A stretch of DNA of 64,000 nt from Streptococcus oralis (GTDB lineage Bacteria; Bacillota; Bacilli; Lactobacillales; Streptococcaceae), in NCBI RefSeq assembly GCF_004127215.1, contig NZ_QEWJ01000011.1, positions 1 through 64,000 on the forward strand, given 5' to 3'. The notes beneath the pieces are model-generated. The model searched no databases and had not been told where the DNA came from. It saw only the letters and a program-made list of their open reading frames with translations. Below are positions 1 through 8,089 of the stretch, in pieces. How positions within the stretch are numbered: the stretch's first letter is position 1; each line of letters opens with the position of its first letter. A program made the translations under genes and the position numbers.

Positions 1-96
1 ATTGTGGACTACATTGATTACTACAACAATAAACGAATTAAGATAAAACTAAAAGGACTCAGTCCTGTGCAATACAGAACTAAATCCTTCGGATAA
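1..96 (+). CDS. IS3-family transposase, C-terminal end only
   Basis: The window opens inside this reading frame. 31 codons are visible before a TAA stop. The residues (DYIDYYNNKRIK, then LKGLSPVQYRTKS) are the usual last stretch of the DDE integrase-core domain of IS3/IS150-type transposases, just after the catalytic glutamate region. The rest of the gene lies upstream of the window, so I cannot say whether the element is intact. The family call rests on this short conserved tail plus the element end that follows it. Confidence 0.75.
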   Translation: MVDYIDYYNNKRIKIKLKGLSPVQYRTKSFG

Positions 97-122
97 ATTA
101 ATTGTCTAACTTTTTGGGGTCA
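1..122 (+). mobile_element. right end of an IS3-family insertion sequence
   Basis: After the transposase stop the sequence runs to a TTTTTGGGGTCA end at 111-122. IS3-family elements end in TGA...TCA, and streptococcal members have this TGACCCCAAAAAGTTAG-type inverted repeat. The other end and any target duplication (GTA would be the bases next to it) are outside the window. Confidence 0.65.
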
Positions 123-139
123 GTACAATTCCCAGCTTT

Positions 140-988
140 TTATTCTTTCACATAAGTAAAACCTTCACCGAGAATTTCATGAGCCTCAGTGATAGTGATA
201 AAGGCTTGAGGATCGATTTGGTGAATCATATCCTTCATTTTTACGATTTCATTTCGACCGACGATACAGTAGATAATTTTTAAATCCTTTTTGCTGTAGT
301 AGCCTTGACCAGATATAAAGGTAACGCCACGTCCGAGTTCATCGTTAATCTCTTTGGCCAATTGATCAGGATATTGGGTAATAATCATAAATCCTTTACC
401 AGCATAACCTCCTTCGCCTATCAAGTCGATAACACGGGCGATGATAAAGTCAAACAAGAGGGTATAGGTGACCAAACGAAGGTCATGGAAGATGATTAAA
501 ATCAACATTAGGATAAAAAAGTCAATCCCAAAGAGCAATTTCCCAATCGAAATATTGGTGTATTTGTTGAGGATACGAGCAACAATATCTGAACCACCAG
601 TGGTCCCACCAGCATTAAAGATTATTCCTAATCCAATTCCTAATAAAACCCCTGAGACCAAAGCGACAATGATGAGATCTCCTTGCAAGTCGATGTGTAA
701 AGGAATGCGCTCAAAGATTGCCAGCCAAACGGAAAGAGAAATAGATCCTAAAAGGCTGGAATAGAGGGTCTTGGGGCCAAATATTTTCCATGCTAGGATA
801 AATAAAGGAATATTTATCAAGAGATTCATCACTGAGACAGGAATTTTAAAGAGGTAGAAGGTAATTAGTGTAATACCTGTCGCACCACCCTCAAATAGAT
901 GATAGGGAACTACAAAGTAGGTAAGACCAAAGGCATAAATAGCTGCCCCTAGTATGATAGTGATAATAGGCTGAACTTTTCGGATCAT
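140..988 (-). CDS. YitT family membrane protein (DUF161 / DUF2179)
   Basis: Integral membrane protein of unknown transport role. About 282 residues: five or so N-terminal hydrophobic segments, the family's glycine-rich GGTTGGSD stretch near residue 130, and a soluble C-terminal DUF2179 domain (about residues 200-280). I chose the start at 988 because GAGGGAGA sits six bases upstream. An in-frame ATG at 1003 lies before that ribosome binding site and has none of its own. It converges on the IS end and is divergent from the DegV gene. YitT proteins are common in Firmicutes, but the substrate is not established. Confidence 0.85.
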   Translation of the reverse strand: MIRKVQPIITIILGAAIYAFGLTYFVVPYHLFEGGATGITLITFYLFKIPVSVMNLLINIPLFILAWKIFGPKTLYSSLLGSISLSVWLAIFERIPLHIDLQGDLIIVALVSGVLLGIGLGIIFNAGGTTGGSDIVARILNKYTNISIGKLLFGIDFFILMLILIIFHDLRLVTYTLLFDFIIARVIDLIGEGGYAGKGFMIITQYPDQLAKEINDELGRGVTFISGQGYYSKKDLKIIYCIVGRNEIVKMKDMIHQIDPQAFITITEAHEILGEGFTYVKE

Positions 989-1075
989 GATTCTCCCTCG
1001 CATTTTCTATTAGATAGATTATACCAAATTTTCAAGCGTTTTAATTGGATCTCTTATGATTTTTTTGCAATTTTT

Positions 1076-1084
1076 TGATATAAT
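1076..1084 (+). promoter_or_regulatory. extended -10 promoter of the DegV gene
   Basis: TGATATAAT, an extended -10 with no clear -35. It lies inside the longest possible ORF (which would open at 1056). Transcription should therefore begin near 1091, and the downstream ATG at 1134 is the real start. Confidence 0.65.
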
Positions 1085-1133
1085 AAAGGTGATAAATCAC
1101 TATCTTATTGAGAAGAATAGAAAGATTGAAGAT

Positions 1134-1970
1134 ATGACACAAGTAAAAATTGTAACTGATTCCTCTGTTACTATTGAGCCAGAACTCTTGAAAGAGTTGA
1201 ATATTACAGTTGTTCCTTTATCTGTGATGATTGATGGTATCCTTTATTCTGATGCAGATTTGAAAGAGGGAGAATTCCTTCATCTTATGCAAGAGAGTAA
1301 AAATCTGCCTAAAACCAGTCAGCCTCCAGTGGGAGTATTTGCTGAGGTCTTTGAAGAACTAGGTAAAGACGGCAGTCAGATACTCGCTATTCACATGTCC
1401 CATGCCTTGTCTGGAACTGTTGAAGCTGCTCGCCAAGGGGCAAGTCTCTCAACTGCTGATGTGACGGTTATTGATAGTTCTTTTACAGATCAAGCTATGA
1501 AGTTTCAAGTTGTTGAAGCTGCTAAACTTGCTAAAGAGGGTAAAGATTTAGAAACAATCTTAGCTCATGTAGAGGACGTCAAAAATCATACAGAACTCTA
1601 TATCGGTGTTTCAACATTAGAAAACCTAGTTAAGGGTGGACGTATCGGACGTGTGACCGGTTTGCTAAGCTCTCTTTTGAATATCCGAGTTGTGATGCAA
1701 ATGAAGGATCATGAACTCCAGCCTATTGTAAAGGGGCGTGGTGCTAAGACATTTAAAAAATGGCTTGATGAACTAGCAGAGGCTCTCTCTCATAAATCTG
1801 TTGCAGAAATTGGAATATCCTACGCTGGTACTAATGAATGGGCCAATGAGATGAAGAATGTTTTACAAACTTATGTCGAAAAACCAATCTCAGTACTGGA
1901 AACGGGCTCTATCATTCAGACCCATACAGGCGAAAATGCATGGGCTATCTTAGTTCGATATCATTCCTAA
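1134..1970 (+). CDS. DegV family fatty-acid-binding protein (FakB-like)
   Basis: DegV proteins bind a fatty acid and, where studied (FakB in staphylococci and streptococci), present it to the kinase FakA so host fatty acids can enter phospholipid synthesis. The 278-residue product is full length. It has the N-terminal TDSS motif (residues 8-11), the HMSHALSGT segment that contacts the fatty-acid carboxylate, and the GGRIGR motif in the second domain. A longer reading frame from 1056 would overlap the promoter. No fakA is in the window. Which FakB paralogue this is cannot be told from sequence alone. Confidence 0.85.
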   Translation: MTQVKIVTDSSVTIEPELLKELNITVVPLSVMIDGILYSDADLKEGEFLHLMQESKNLPKTSQPPVGVFAEVFEELGKDGSQILAIHMSHALSGTVEAARQGASLSTADVTVIDSSFTDQAMKFQVVEAAKLAKEGKDLETILAHVEDVKNHTELYIGVSTLENLVKGGRIGRVTGLLSSLLNIRVVMQMKDHELQPIVKGRGAKTFKKWLDELAEALSHKSVAEIGISYAGTNEWANEMKNVLQTYVEKPISVLETGSIIQTHTGENAWAILVRYHS

Positions 1971-2008
1971 AAAAATAGAGAAAAATCGTTAGAAATAGCG
2001 TTTTTGAC

Positions 2009-2037
2009 TTGACCTGTGGGCAATTTTAGGATATGAT
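2009..2037 (+). promoter_or_regulatory. hup promoter
   Basis: TTGACC (2009-2014), a 17-base spacer, then TATGAT (2032-2037). A strong near-consensus SigA promoter, fitting an abundant nucleoid protein. Confidence 0.7.
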
Positions 2038-2077
2038 TATAGTTGTTAATTAGAAATTATTTGGAGGATTTGTTAAC

Positions 2078-2353
2078 ATGGCAAATAAACAAGATTTGAT
2101 CGCTAAAGTAGCAGAAGCTACAGAATTGACTAAGAAAGATTCAGCAGCAGCAGTTGACGCTGTATTTGCAGCAGTAACTGAATACCTTTCAGCTGGTGAA
2201 AAAGTTCAATTGATCGGTTTTGGTAACTTTGAAGTTCGTGAGCGTGCTGCACGTAAAGGTCGCAACCCACAAACTGGTAAAGAAATCAAAATCGCAGCTT
2301 CTAAAGTTCCAGCATTCAAAGCTGGTAAAGCTCTTAAAGACGCTGTTAAATAA
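2078..2353 (+). CDS. hup: DNA-binding protein HU
   Basis: Histone-like nucleoid protein that bends DNA as a dimer. At 91 residues it is the normal length for the family. It begins [20 protein letters not shown], has the [18 protein letters not shown] segment with the RNP tip of the DNA-grasping beta arm, and ends with the usual lysine-rich helix. GGAGG lies 10 bases before the ATG. It is a single-gene unit with its own strong promoter and terminator. Streptococci normally carry only one HU gene, so it should be essential. Confidence 0.97.
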   Translation: MANKQDLIAKVAEATELTKKDSAAAVDAVFAAVTEYLSAGEKVQLIGFGNFEVRERAARKGRNPQTGKEIKIAASKVPAFKAGKALKDAVK

Positions 2354-2362
2354 TGAGTTTAG

Positions 2363-2410
2363 AAAAAGCCTGTCATATCAAGCATTTGAGCTTGTGTGAC
2401 AGGCTTTTTA
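2363..2410 (+). terminator. hup intrinsic terminator
   Basis: AAAAAGCCTGTCA pairs with TGACAGGCTTTTT across a 22-base loop. Can act in both directions, since the convergent operon ends at 2453. Confidence 0.85.
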
Positions 2411-2412
2411 AT

Positions 2413-2437
2413 AGCTCTTTGTCAACTGTAGTGGGTT
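2413..2437. repeat. possible ISL3-type element end (remnant)
   Basis: AGCTCTTTGTCAACTGTAGT and following bases resemble, from memory, the terminal repeat of ISL3-family elements that is scattered in pneumococcal and mitis genomes. No transposase or second end is next to it. Confidence 0.3.
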
Positions 2438-2452
2438 ACCAAAAAGTCATTT

Positions 2453-3271
2453 TTATTGAAACACACGATAAACGTAAGGATTTTCTGGTTTGTCTACTTT
2501 TGTGAAACTCTCAACTTCCAGTGTTGGGAGTTTTTGTTTGAGTTCTTTATGGTAGTGGAGGGTCAGGGTTCCTTTAGCGGTAATCCAAGTATTATCAGGA
2601 TACTGGCGTGAGTTTCCCTTGGTCAAGAGTCCATATACACCAGAGTCTGCGATACAGTGGATGATTCCAAAGCGAAAGAGGAACTGGCTATCTGGATGGC
2701 TAGGATCGTTATAGACAAAACCTGTAAACTCGATTTTCTTTCCCTCAAACTCTTGTGGATAGTCATAGAGAACTTCCATGACCTCCATATAGTTTTCGTC
2801 TGTGACCTGAATGGTTGGCAGGGAGAGGTATTTATCAGCTGTAGTCCTCATTTCCTTTTCATAAGCAGATTTGGAAAAATAGGTGCTGGTATCGGGTTTG
2901 AGGTATTGACTGGATGTTCCTTCGCTTGCCTGAATGGCTGTGTCAATTCCCTCAGCAAGTGGGAAATGGTATCCCTTAGCAGACACGGTTCTCGAGTCCA
3001 AACTTACGGTAGGAAAGGCAACCCCAATCAACAGAGGTAGTGACAGTAATAGGATGCTGATTCGTCTAGCTCGACGACCTTCCATATGGCTGTGAGAGTT
3101 GATTTTCTTAATCCAGATGTAGAATTGCACCAGAGCCAACAGAAGAGAAAGGACCATGGAGATATAGACTAGATAGGAATAGTGGAGGTTTATGTAGTGG
3201 CTGAGCTTTCCAGATAGCTGTAGATAAAGGGTCAGAGCAAAATAGCCCAATAGAATGATAAATCGAATCAT
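2453..3271 (-). CDS. TIGR03943 / DUF1980 membrane protein (YcgQ-like)
   Basis: 272 residues with two N-terminal membrane segments (about residues 2-20 and 30-53), a third near 73-90, then a long outside-facing C-terminal region. That region has the DUF1980 pattern (YDYPQEFEGKKIEFTGFVY, then FRFGIIHCIADSG). The family is always found next to a DUF318-type permease, as here, where it overlaps the permease stop by four bases. The pair is thought to form a transport complex. The substrate is unknown; some relatives respond to metals. Third gene of a three-gene operon starting at 4305. Confidence 0.8.
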   Translation of the reverse strand: MIRFIILLGYFALTLYLQLSGKLSHYINLHYSYLVYISMVLSLLLALVQFYIWIKKINSHSHMEGRRARRISILLLSLPLLIGVAFPTVSLDSRTVSAKGYHFPLAEGIDTAIQASEGTSSQYLKPDTSTYFSKSAYEKEMRTTADKYLSLPTIQVTDENYMEVMEVLYDYPQEFEGKKIEFTGFVYNDPSHPDSQFLFRFGIIHCIADSGVYGLLTKGNSRQYPDNTWITAKGTLTLHYHKELKQKLPTLEVESFTKVDKPENPYVYRVFQ

Positions 3272-4173
3272 AGCATCACTCCTATCATATAAGAATAAAG
3301 CAAGACAAGCAGAGTCACGATGCCCATGAATTGCCAGATGAAGCGCGCTTTGAGATAGTGTTTCATCATGAGGAGATTTTTGATATCAAGCATGGGGCCA
3401 ATGACCAGAAAAGCAAGGACTGGCGCTAGGCCGAAGCTCGAGAGGAGAGAAGCACCGATAAAGGCGTCCGCCTCGCTACAAAGAGAGAGGAGAAAGGCTA
3501 GAAACATGAGTAAGAGAATCGCAAGGATTGGACTAGCACTGATAGAGGTCAGGATCCGAGTCGGGACATAGACCTGCACGATAGCCGCAAAGAGACAGCC
3601 AAAGACCAAGTAACGACCCATATCGAAAAACTCATCAATAGCCTGTATAAAGACCTGAAAGACCTTTCTAGCAGGAGTTAAGTGTGAAAAGTCATGTTCG
3701 TGACAAGTGATAGGATTCTCTTTTTGAATGGGTTCCTTCCAGAAAAATCCTAGGAAAATCCCAAACACCAAAGCAATCACAATAGCTCCCAGCGCTCGCA
3801 AGAAGGCAAGCTTTATTGAATTGCCAAAGGCAGAGTATGTAGCAAAAAGAACGATAGGATTGATGATGGGAGCAGTCACCAGAAAGGGAACAGCCGTGTA
3901 GCTGGGAACTTTCTTTTCCAGAAAACGATTGATAATCGGGACGATTCCACACTCGCAGGATGGAAAGAGGAAGCCGATGAAGGTACCAAAAAAGATCCTC
4001 CCCCAACGATTGCGAGGAAGAAACTCATAAACTTTATCAGGCGTGATATAGACCTCAATCCACCCCGAAATGAGACTCCCAATCAGAACAAAAGGAAGGG
4101 CTTCGATGATGATGGAGAGAAAAATGGCCCCAGCTTGTAATACACTAGGAGGAAGAGATTGGAAAATCGTCAT
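3268..4173 (-). CDS. permease, DUF318 / YraQ (YcgR) family
   Basis: 301-residue polytopic membrane protein. The family signature FPSCECGIVPI, with Cys73 and Cys75, is present, as is a second conserved cysteine segment (SLCSEADAFIGASLL) in the C-terminal half, so the two inverted halves typical of this permease group are intact. It begins directly after the stop codon of the 43-aa gene (TAG followed at once by ATG) and overlaps the DUF1980 gene by four bases, so all three are translationally coupled. Substrate unknown. Confidence 0.82.
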   Translation of the reverse strand: MTIFQSLPPSVLQAGAIFLSIIIEALPFVLIGSLISGWIEVYITPDKVYEFLPRNRWGRIFFGTFIGFLFPSCECGIVPIINRFLEKKVPSYTAVPFLVTAPIINPIVLFATYSAFGNSIKLAFLRALGAIVIALVFGIFLGFFWKEPIQKENPITCHEHDFSHLTPARKVFQVFIQAIDEFFDMGRYLVFGCLFAAIVQVYVPTRILTSISASPILAILLLMFLAFLLSLCSEADAFIGASLLSSFGLAPVLAFLVIGPMLDIKNLLMMKHYLKARFIWQFMGIVTLLVLLYSYMIGVML

Positions 4174-4305
4174 CTATTTTTTCTTCTCAACTTTTTCTTT
4201 TTTATCTTTATCATCTGGAAAAGTGACCTGAGTGAGATCAGGAAGTTTGGCAAACTCTTCAAACATCTTGTCCAGGTCATCAGTTTTTGTAAATTTAACA
4301 GCCAT
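4174..4305 (-). CDS. 43-residue soluble charged protein, first gene of the permease operon
   Basis: ATG at 4305 is preceded by GAGGTAG at a good distance, and a TATAAT box lies about 30 bases further up. The product starts MAVKFTKTDDLDKMFEEF, continues through FAKLPDLTQVTFPDD and ends in a run of lysine and glutamate (KDKKEKVEKKK). It has no membrane segment or signal. The stop codon abuts the ATG of the permease, which points to translational coupling. I do not recognise a domain. It could be a small accessory or regulatory subunit of the permease. Confidence 0.75.
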   Translation of the reverse strand: MAVKFTKTDDLDKMFEEFAKLPDLTQVTFPDDKDKKEKVEKKK

Positions 4306-4335
4306 GTGCCTACCTCTTTTCTAAATTCTACTTCT

Positions 4336-4341
4336 ATTATA
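4336..4341 (-). promoter_or_regulatory. -10 box of the 43-aa/permease operon
   Basis: TATAAT on the minus strand in an AGTATAATAG context, about 30 bases before the ATG at 4305. It is divergent from the tex promoter about 90 bases away. Confidence 0.55.
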
Positions 4342-4426
4342 CTATTATTTTGCGGAAAAGGGATTATTTTTATTTTGATAATCAAAGATGTAAAAACAGG
4401 TAAGGTGAAACAAGCTTTGTTCATTA

Positions 4427-4435
4427 TGGTATAAT
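4427..4435 (+). promoter_or_regulatory. extended -10 promoter giving a leaderless tex mRNA
   Basis: TGGTATAAT. The -10 ends at 4435 and ATG begins at 4442, the position where transcription should start. No Shine-Dalgarno sequence is visible between them. Confidence 0.7.
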
Positions 4436-4441
4436 AGGTTT

Positions 4442-6571
4442 ATGGATAAAAAATATGAAAAAATCTCCCAAGATTTGGGTGTAACGTTAAAGCAAATCGA
4501 TACCGTTCTGAGTTTGACTGCCGAAGGGGCGACGATTCCCTTTATCGCGCGTTATCGGAAGGATATGACTGGTAGTCTGGATGAAGTGGCGATTAAGGCC
4601 ATTATCGACTTGGATAAAAGCCTGACTAACCTCAATGACCGCAAGGAAGCTGTCTTGGCTAAGATTCAAGAACAAGGAAAGCTAACTAAGGAATTGGAAG
4701 AAGCTATCTTAGCTGCCGAAAAACTAGCAGATGTTGAAGAACTCTACCTTCCATACAAGGAAAAGCGTCGAACCAAGGCAACCATTGCTCGAGAAGCTGG
4801 ACTCTTCCCTCTCGCACGCTTGATTTTACAAAACGTAGCTGACTTAGAGAAAGAGGCCGAAAAGTTTGTCTGTGAAGGATTTGCGACTGGTCAAGAAACC
4901 TTAGCTGGAGCAGTTGATATCTTGGTAGAAGCCTTATCAGAAGATGTCAATTTGCGCTCTCTGACCTATCAGGAAGTACTGAGACACTCTAAAATCACTT
5001 CGCAAGTCAAGGATGAGAGTCTTGATGAAAAACAAGTTTTTCAGATTTATTATGATTTCTCTGAGACTGTTGGAAACATGCAGGGCTATCGAACCTTGGC
5101 CCTCAACCGTGGGGAAAAACTTGGCATACTGAAGGTTGGTTTTGAACATGCGACGGATCGTATCCTAGCTTTCTTTGCTGCTCGTTTCAAGGTGAAGAAT
5201 GCCTATATTGATGAAGTGGTTCAGCAATCTGTTAAGAAAAAAGTCTTGCCTGCTATCGAGCGCCGTATTCGGACAGAATTAACCGAGAAGGCGGAAGAAG
5301 GGGCTATCCAACTCTTTTCTGACAACCTGCGCAATCTCCTCTTAGTTGCTCCGCTGAAAGGGCGCGTGGTCCTGGGCTTTGACCCTGCCTTTCGTACAGG
5401 TGCCAAGCTGGCTGTCGTTGATGCGACAGGGAAAATGCTGACGACCCAAGTCATCTATCCTGTTAAACCAGCCTCCGCTCGTCAGATTGAAGAAGCCAAG
5501 CAAGATTTGGCCGATCTGATTGGTCAATACGGTGTGGAAATTATTGCCATTGGAAATGGAACGGCCAGTCGGGAAAGCGAAGCCTTTGTGGCGGAAGTTC
5601 TTAAAGATTTTCCAGAAGTCAGCTATGTTATCGTCAATGAAAGTGGCGCTTCGGTCTACTCTGCCAGCGAACTTGCTCGTCAGGAATTTCCAGACTTAAC
5701 CGTTGAAAAACGCTCTGCTATCTCTATCGCCCGTCGTTTGCAGGATCCCCTTGCTGAATTGGTTAAAATTGATCCTAAGTCAATCGGCGTCGGACAGTAT
5801 CAGCACGACGTAAGTCAAAAGAAACTATCTGAGAGTCTGGACTTTGTCGTCGATACCGTGGTAAACCAAGTTGGTGTCAATGTCAACACAGCCAGCCCAG
5901 CTCTTCTTTCACACGTAGCTGGTCTAAATAAAACCATCTCTGAAAATATCGTCAAATACCGTGAAGAAGAAGGAAAAATCACTTCACGCGCTCAAATTAA
6001 GAAGGTTCCTCGTCTAGGCGCCAAAGCCTTTGAGCAGGCTGCTGGTTTCCTCCGTATCCCTGAAAGTAGCAATATCCTCGATAATACAGGAGTTCACCCA
6101 GAAAACTATGCTGCTGTCAAGGAGCTTTTCAAACGCTTGGATATCAAGGACCTTAACGAAGAAGCCCAAAATAAGCTTAAGTCCCTTTCAGTCAAGGAAA
6201 TGGCGCAAGAGCTAGACCTTGGCCCAGAAACTCTTAAAGATATTATTGCAGACCTTCTCAAACCAGGTCGTGATTTCCGTGACTCTTTTGATGCTCCAGT
6301 TCTCCGTCAAGATGTACTGGATATCAAGGACCTTGTGGTTGGTCAGAAGCTAGAAGGTGTGGTGCGTAATGTCGTTGACTTTGGTGCCTTCGTTGATATC
6401 GGGATTCATGAGGACGGCTTGATTCATATTTCGCATATGAGTCGCAAATTTATCAAACATCCCAGCCAAGTGGTGTCAGTCGGAGATTTGGTAACGGTTT
6501 GGGTCAAGAAAATCGATACTGAACGTGAAAAAGTCAATCTGTCGCTCCTAGCTCCAGATGAATCTAACTGA
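4442..6571 (+). CDS. tex: Tex family RNA-binding transcription accessory protein
   Basis: Cytoplasmic nucleic-acid-binding protein implicated in transcription. Its 709 residues match the family length. Domains in order: N-terminal helical Tex region; YqgF/RNase-H-like fold around residues 310-440 ([13 protein letters not shown]); helix-hairpin-helix units ([14 protein letters not shown], then [16 protein letters not shown], about residues 480-545); C-terminal S1 RNA-binding domain ([16 protein letters not shown], from about residue 635). The ATG lies seven bases after the -10 box without a ribosome binding site, so I predict leaderless translation. Its last 14 bases overlap the SprT-like gene. 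Confidence 0.95.
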   Translation: MDKKYEKISQDLGVTLKQIDTVLSLTAEGATIPFIARYRKDMTGSLDEVAIKAIIDLDKSLTNLNDRKEAVLAKIQEQGKLTKELEEAILAAEKLADVEELYLPYKEKRRTKATIAREAGLFPLARLILQNVADLEKEAEKFVCEGFATGQETLAGAVDILVEALSEDVNLRSLTYQEVLRHSKITSQVKDESLDEKQVFQIYYDFSETVGNMQGYRTLALNRGEKLGILKVGFEHATDRILAFFAARFKVKNAYIDEVVQQSVKKKVLPAIERRIRTELTEKAEEGAIQLFSDNLRNLLLVAPLKGRVVLGFDPAFRTGAKLAVVDATGKMLTTQVIYPVKPASARQIEEAKQDLADLIGQYGVEIIAIGNGTASRESEAFVAEVLKDFPEVSYVIVNESGASVYSASELARQEFPDLTVEKRSAISIARRLQDPLAELVKIDPKSIGVGQYQHDVSQKKLSESLDFVVDTVVNQVGVNVNTASPALLSHVAGLNKTISENIVKYREEEGKITSRAQIKKVPRLGAKAFEQAAGFLRIPESSNILDNTGVHPENYAAVKELFKRLDIKDLNEEAQNKLKSLSVKEMAQELDLGPETLKDIIADLLKPGRDFRDSFDAPVLRQDVLDIKDLVVGQKLEGVVRNVVDFGAFVDIGIHEDGLIHISHMSRKFIKHPSQVVSVGDLVTVWVKKIDTEREKVNLSLLAPDESN

Positions 6572-7001
6572 GTACGTTAAATCTGTTTCCCTCGAAGACT
6601 TTGGTAGACCTTTCACGCACCAAGCCCAGTGGAATTCTCGTCTGCGAACGACAGGTGGACGATTTTTCCCTAAGGATGGGCATTTGGATTTTAATTACAA
6701 GGTTTATAAAGAACTAGGTTTGGAAGTCTTTCGCAAAATCGTGCGCCATGAACTCTGTCACTATCATCTTTATTTTGAGAAAAAGGGTTATCGCCACAAG
6801 GACCGAGATTTTAAGGAACTTTTGAAAGAAGTGGATGGACTGCGCTTTGTTCCCCCTTTGAAAGACAAAAGTACCTACCTAGTCTATCAGTGCCAATCTT
6901 GTCAGCAAAGCTATCAACGTAGGAGGAGAATTGACACAAAACGCTATCGCTGTGGCGTCTGCCGAGGTAAACTCGTCATCTTAAATCGGCCTAAGGACTG
7001 A
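6558..7001 (+). CDS. SprT-like zinc-binding protein
   Basis: 147 residues, the usual length of the bacterial SprT-like family (related to eukaryotic Spartan proteases). The zinc metalloprotease-type motif HELCH is at residues 64-68 with a further histidine at 80. A C-terminal zinc ribbon is formed by Cys112, Cys115, Cys132 and Cys135. Whether bacterial members cleave protein is not established. It starts 14 bases inside tex in another frame and has no good Shine-Dalgarno, so translation probably depends on ribosomes finishing tex. Confidence 0.88.
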   Translation: MNLTEYVKSVSLEDFGRPFTHQAQWNSRLRTTGGRFFPKDGHLDFNYKVYKELGLEVFRKIVRHELCHYHLYFEKKGYRHKDRDFKELLKEVDGLRFVPPLKDKSTYLVYQCQSCQQSYQRRRRIDTKRYRCGVCRGKLVILNRPKD

Positions 7002-7020
7002 TGTTCTTGGTCTCGTTTTA

Positions 7021-7029
7021 TGCTATACT
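7021..7029 (+). promoter_or_regulatory. extended -10 promoter of the PspC-domain gene
   Basis: TGCTATACT, 32 bases before the ATG at 7061. A longer reading frame from 7001 would run through this promoter and is therefore not used. Confidence 0.55.
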
Positions 7030-7060
7030 ACTTGTAAGAATACCGAAAGAGGAAATAATC

Positions 7061-7333
7061 ATGAATACAAAATTTTATAAAATGAGACGAAATCGTATGG
7101 TGTCAGGAGTTTTAGCTGGTCTATCAGATAAGTGGAATTTTGATGTAACCCTAGTCCGCTTTCTCTTCGCCATTTTTACCGTGGCAAATTTTGGAGTCGG
7201 AGTGATAATCTACATCATCCTTGCCTCTATCTTACCAACTAAGGAAGACATAGAAGCCGAAATGTACGGAACAGGACCACGAAAAATCAAAGAAGCCCAA
7301 CCAATCAACGATGATGATGGCTGGTTTTGGTGA
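7061..7333 (+). CDS. PspC domain-containing membrane protein
   Basis: 90 residues. The phage-shock PspC domain fills the first two thirds: basic N-terminus (KFYKMRRNRMVSGVLAG), a short linker LSDKWNFDVTLVRF, and one long hydrophobic span (about residues 30-55) ending in LPTK. The acidic tail ends DDDGWFW. Such small PspC proteins are envelope-stress-associated in Firmicutes, but a specific role here is not shown. The start is set by AAAGAGG seven to eight bases upstream. It has its own promoter and terminator. Confidence 0.85.
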   Translation: MNTKFYKMRRNRMVSGVLAGLSDKWNFDVTLVRFLFAIFTVANFGVGVIIYIILASILPTKEDIEAEMYGTGPRKIKEAQPINDDDGWFW

Positions 7334-7396
7334 GATTTAACAGTAAATATTTATTATTTGCACTATGATACTTAAAAGAAGTAGCATAAATGACTG

Positions 7397-7432
7397 AAAA
7401 TCCCTTGTGGTTATTTAGCCACAAGGGATTTT
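7397..7432. terminator. bidirectional intrinsic terminator
   Basis: AAAATCCCTTGTGG and CCACAAGGGATTTT form a perfect 14-base-pair stem with a TTATTTAG loop. It lies between the convergent PspC gene and the minus-strand ABC operon and can serve both. Confidence 0.9.
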
Positions 7433-7437
7433 GATAT

Positions 7438-8088
7438 TTAATTATAATCTGTTTTGTCTTTAGAAAGACGAATTACCTGATCAGCCATTTTCCAAATACT
7501 AGGATTGTGAGTTGCGATGATAATTGTTCTATTAGCATTACGAAGTTCAAGGAGAATTTCCATAATTTCCTTGGAATTTTTGGGGTCTAGCGAGGCGGTA
7601 GGCTCATCGGCTAAAATTAAAGGAGGATCTTTCAGGATAATCTTAGCAAGTGCTACGCGTTGAGCTTCACCACCAGATAATTCATAGATTTTTTGGTTGA
7701 GACTTAGATAATCCAGTCTGACAGCTTGCAGTGCTTGAAGAAGAAGTCTCTCTTTTTCTTGTTTTTTGTTCTTCTTTTTACCAATCAGTCCTAGCTCAAG
7801 GTTTTCTCGGATGGTCTGACTTTCTAATAGTCCAAAATTCTGGAAGAGATAACTTAGTTCGTTACGATAAAATTCCTCATTTTTTAGTGAAGTCAAAGAC
7901 TTTCCTTTGTAAACTATTTCTCCTTTATCGAAAGTTTCTAGTTTTGCTAGCATATTGAGCAAAGTGGTTTTTCCACAACCACTATCTCCTATCAAAGCAT
8001 ACACCATACCACTTTGAAAATTCAGATTCAAGTCTGAAAAAATGATACGAGAACCAAATTGTTTCCAAATATGTTGTAATTCAATCAT
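7438..8088 (-). CDS. ABC transporter ATP-binding protein (bacteriocin-immunity type partner)
   Basis: 216-residue ATPase with Walker A (GDSGCGKTT), signature (LSGGEAQRVALA), Walker B with D-loop (LILADEPTASLD) and the H-loop (THNPS), so catalytically complete. It is of the LolD/MacB-like class that pairs with large permease-like proteins. The start at 8088 is chosen because an ideal AAGGAGG lies seven bases upstream; a longer frame up to 8139 lacks one. That ribosome binding site contains the last codons of the 664-aa membrane protein, so the two are coupled. It should energise that protein. Confidence 0.88.
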   Translation of the reverse strand: MIELQHIWKQFGSRIIFSDLNLNFQSGMVYALIGDSGCGKTTLLNMLAKLETFDKGEIVYKGKSLTSLKNEEFYRNELSYLFQNFGLLESQTIRENLELGLIGKKKNKKQEKERLLLQALQAVRLDYLSLNQKIYELSGGEAQRVALAKIILKDPPLILADEPTASLDPKNSKEIMEILLELRNANRTIIIATHNPSIWKMADQVIRLSKDKTDYN

Positions 8089-8089
8089 A

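Noticed and set aside
1056-1133. N-terminal extension of the DegV gene
   Set aside because: It would overlap the extended -10 promoter and encodes residues not seen in DegV proteins.
7001-7060. N-terminal extension of the PspC-domain gene
   Set aside because: The promoter lies inside it and a good Shine-Dalgarno precedes ATG 7061.
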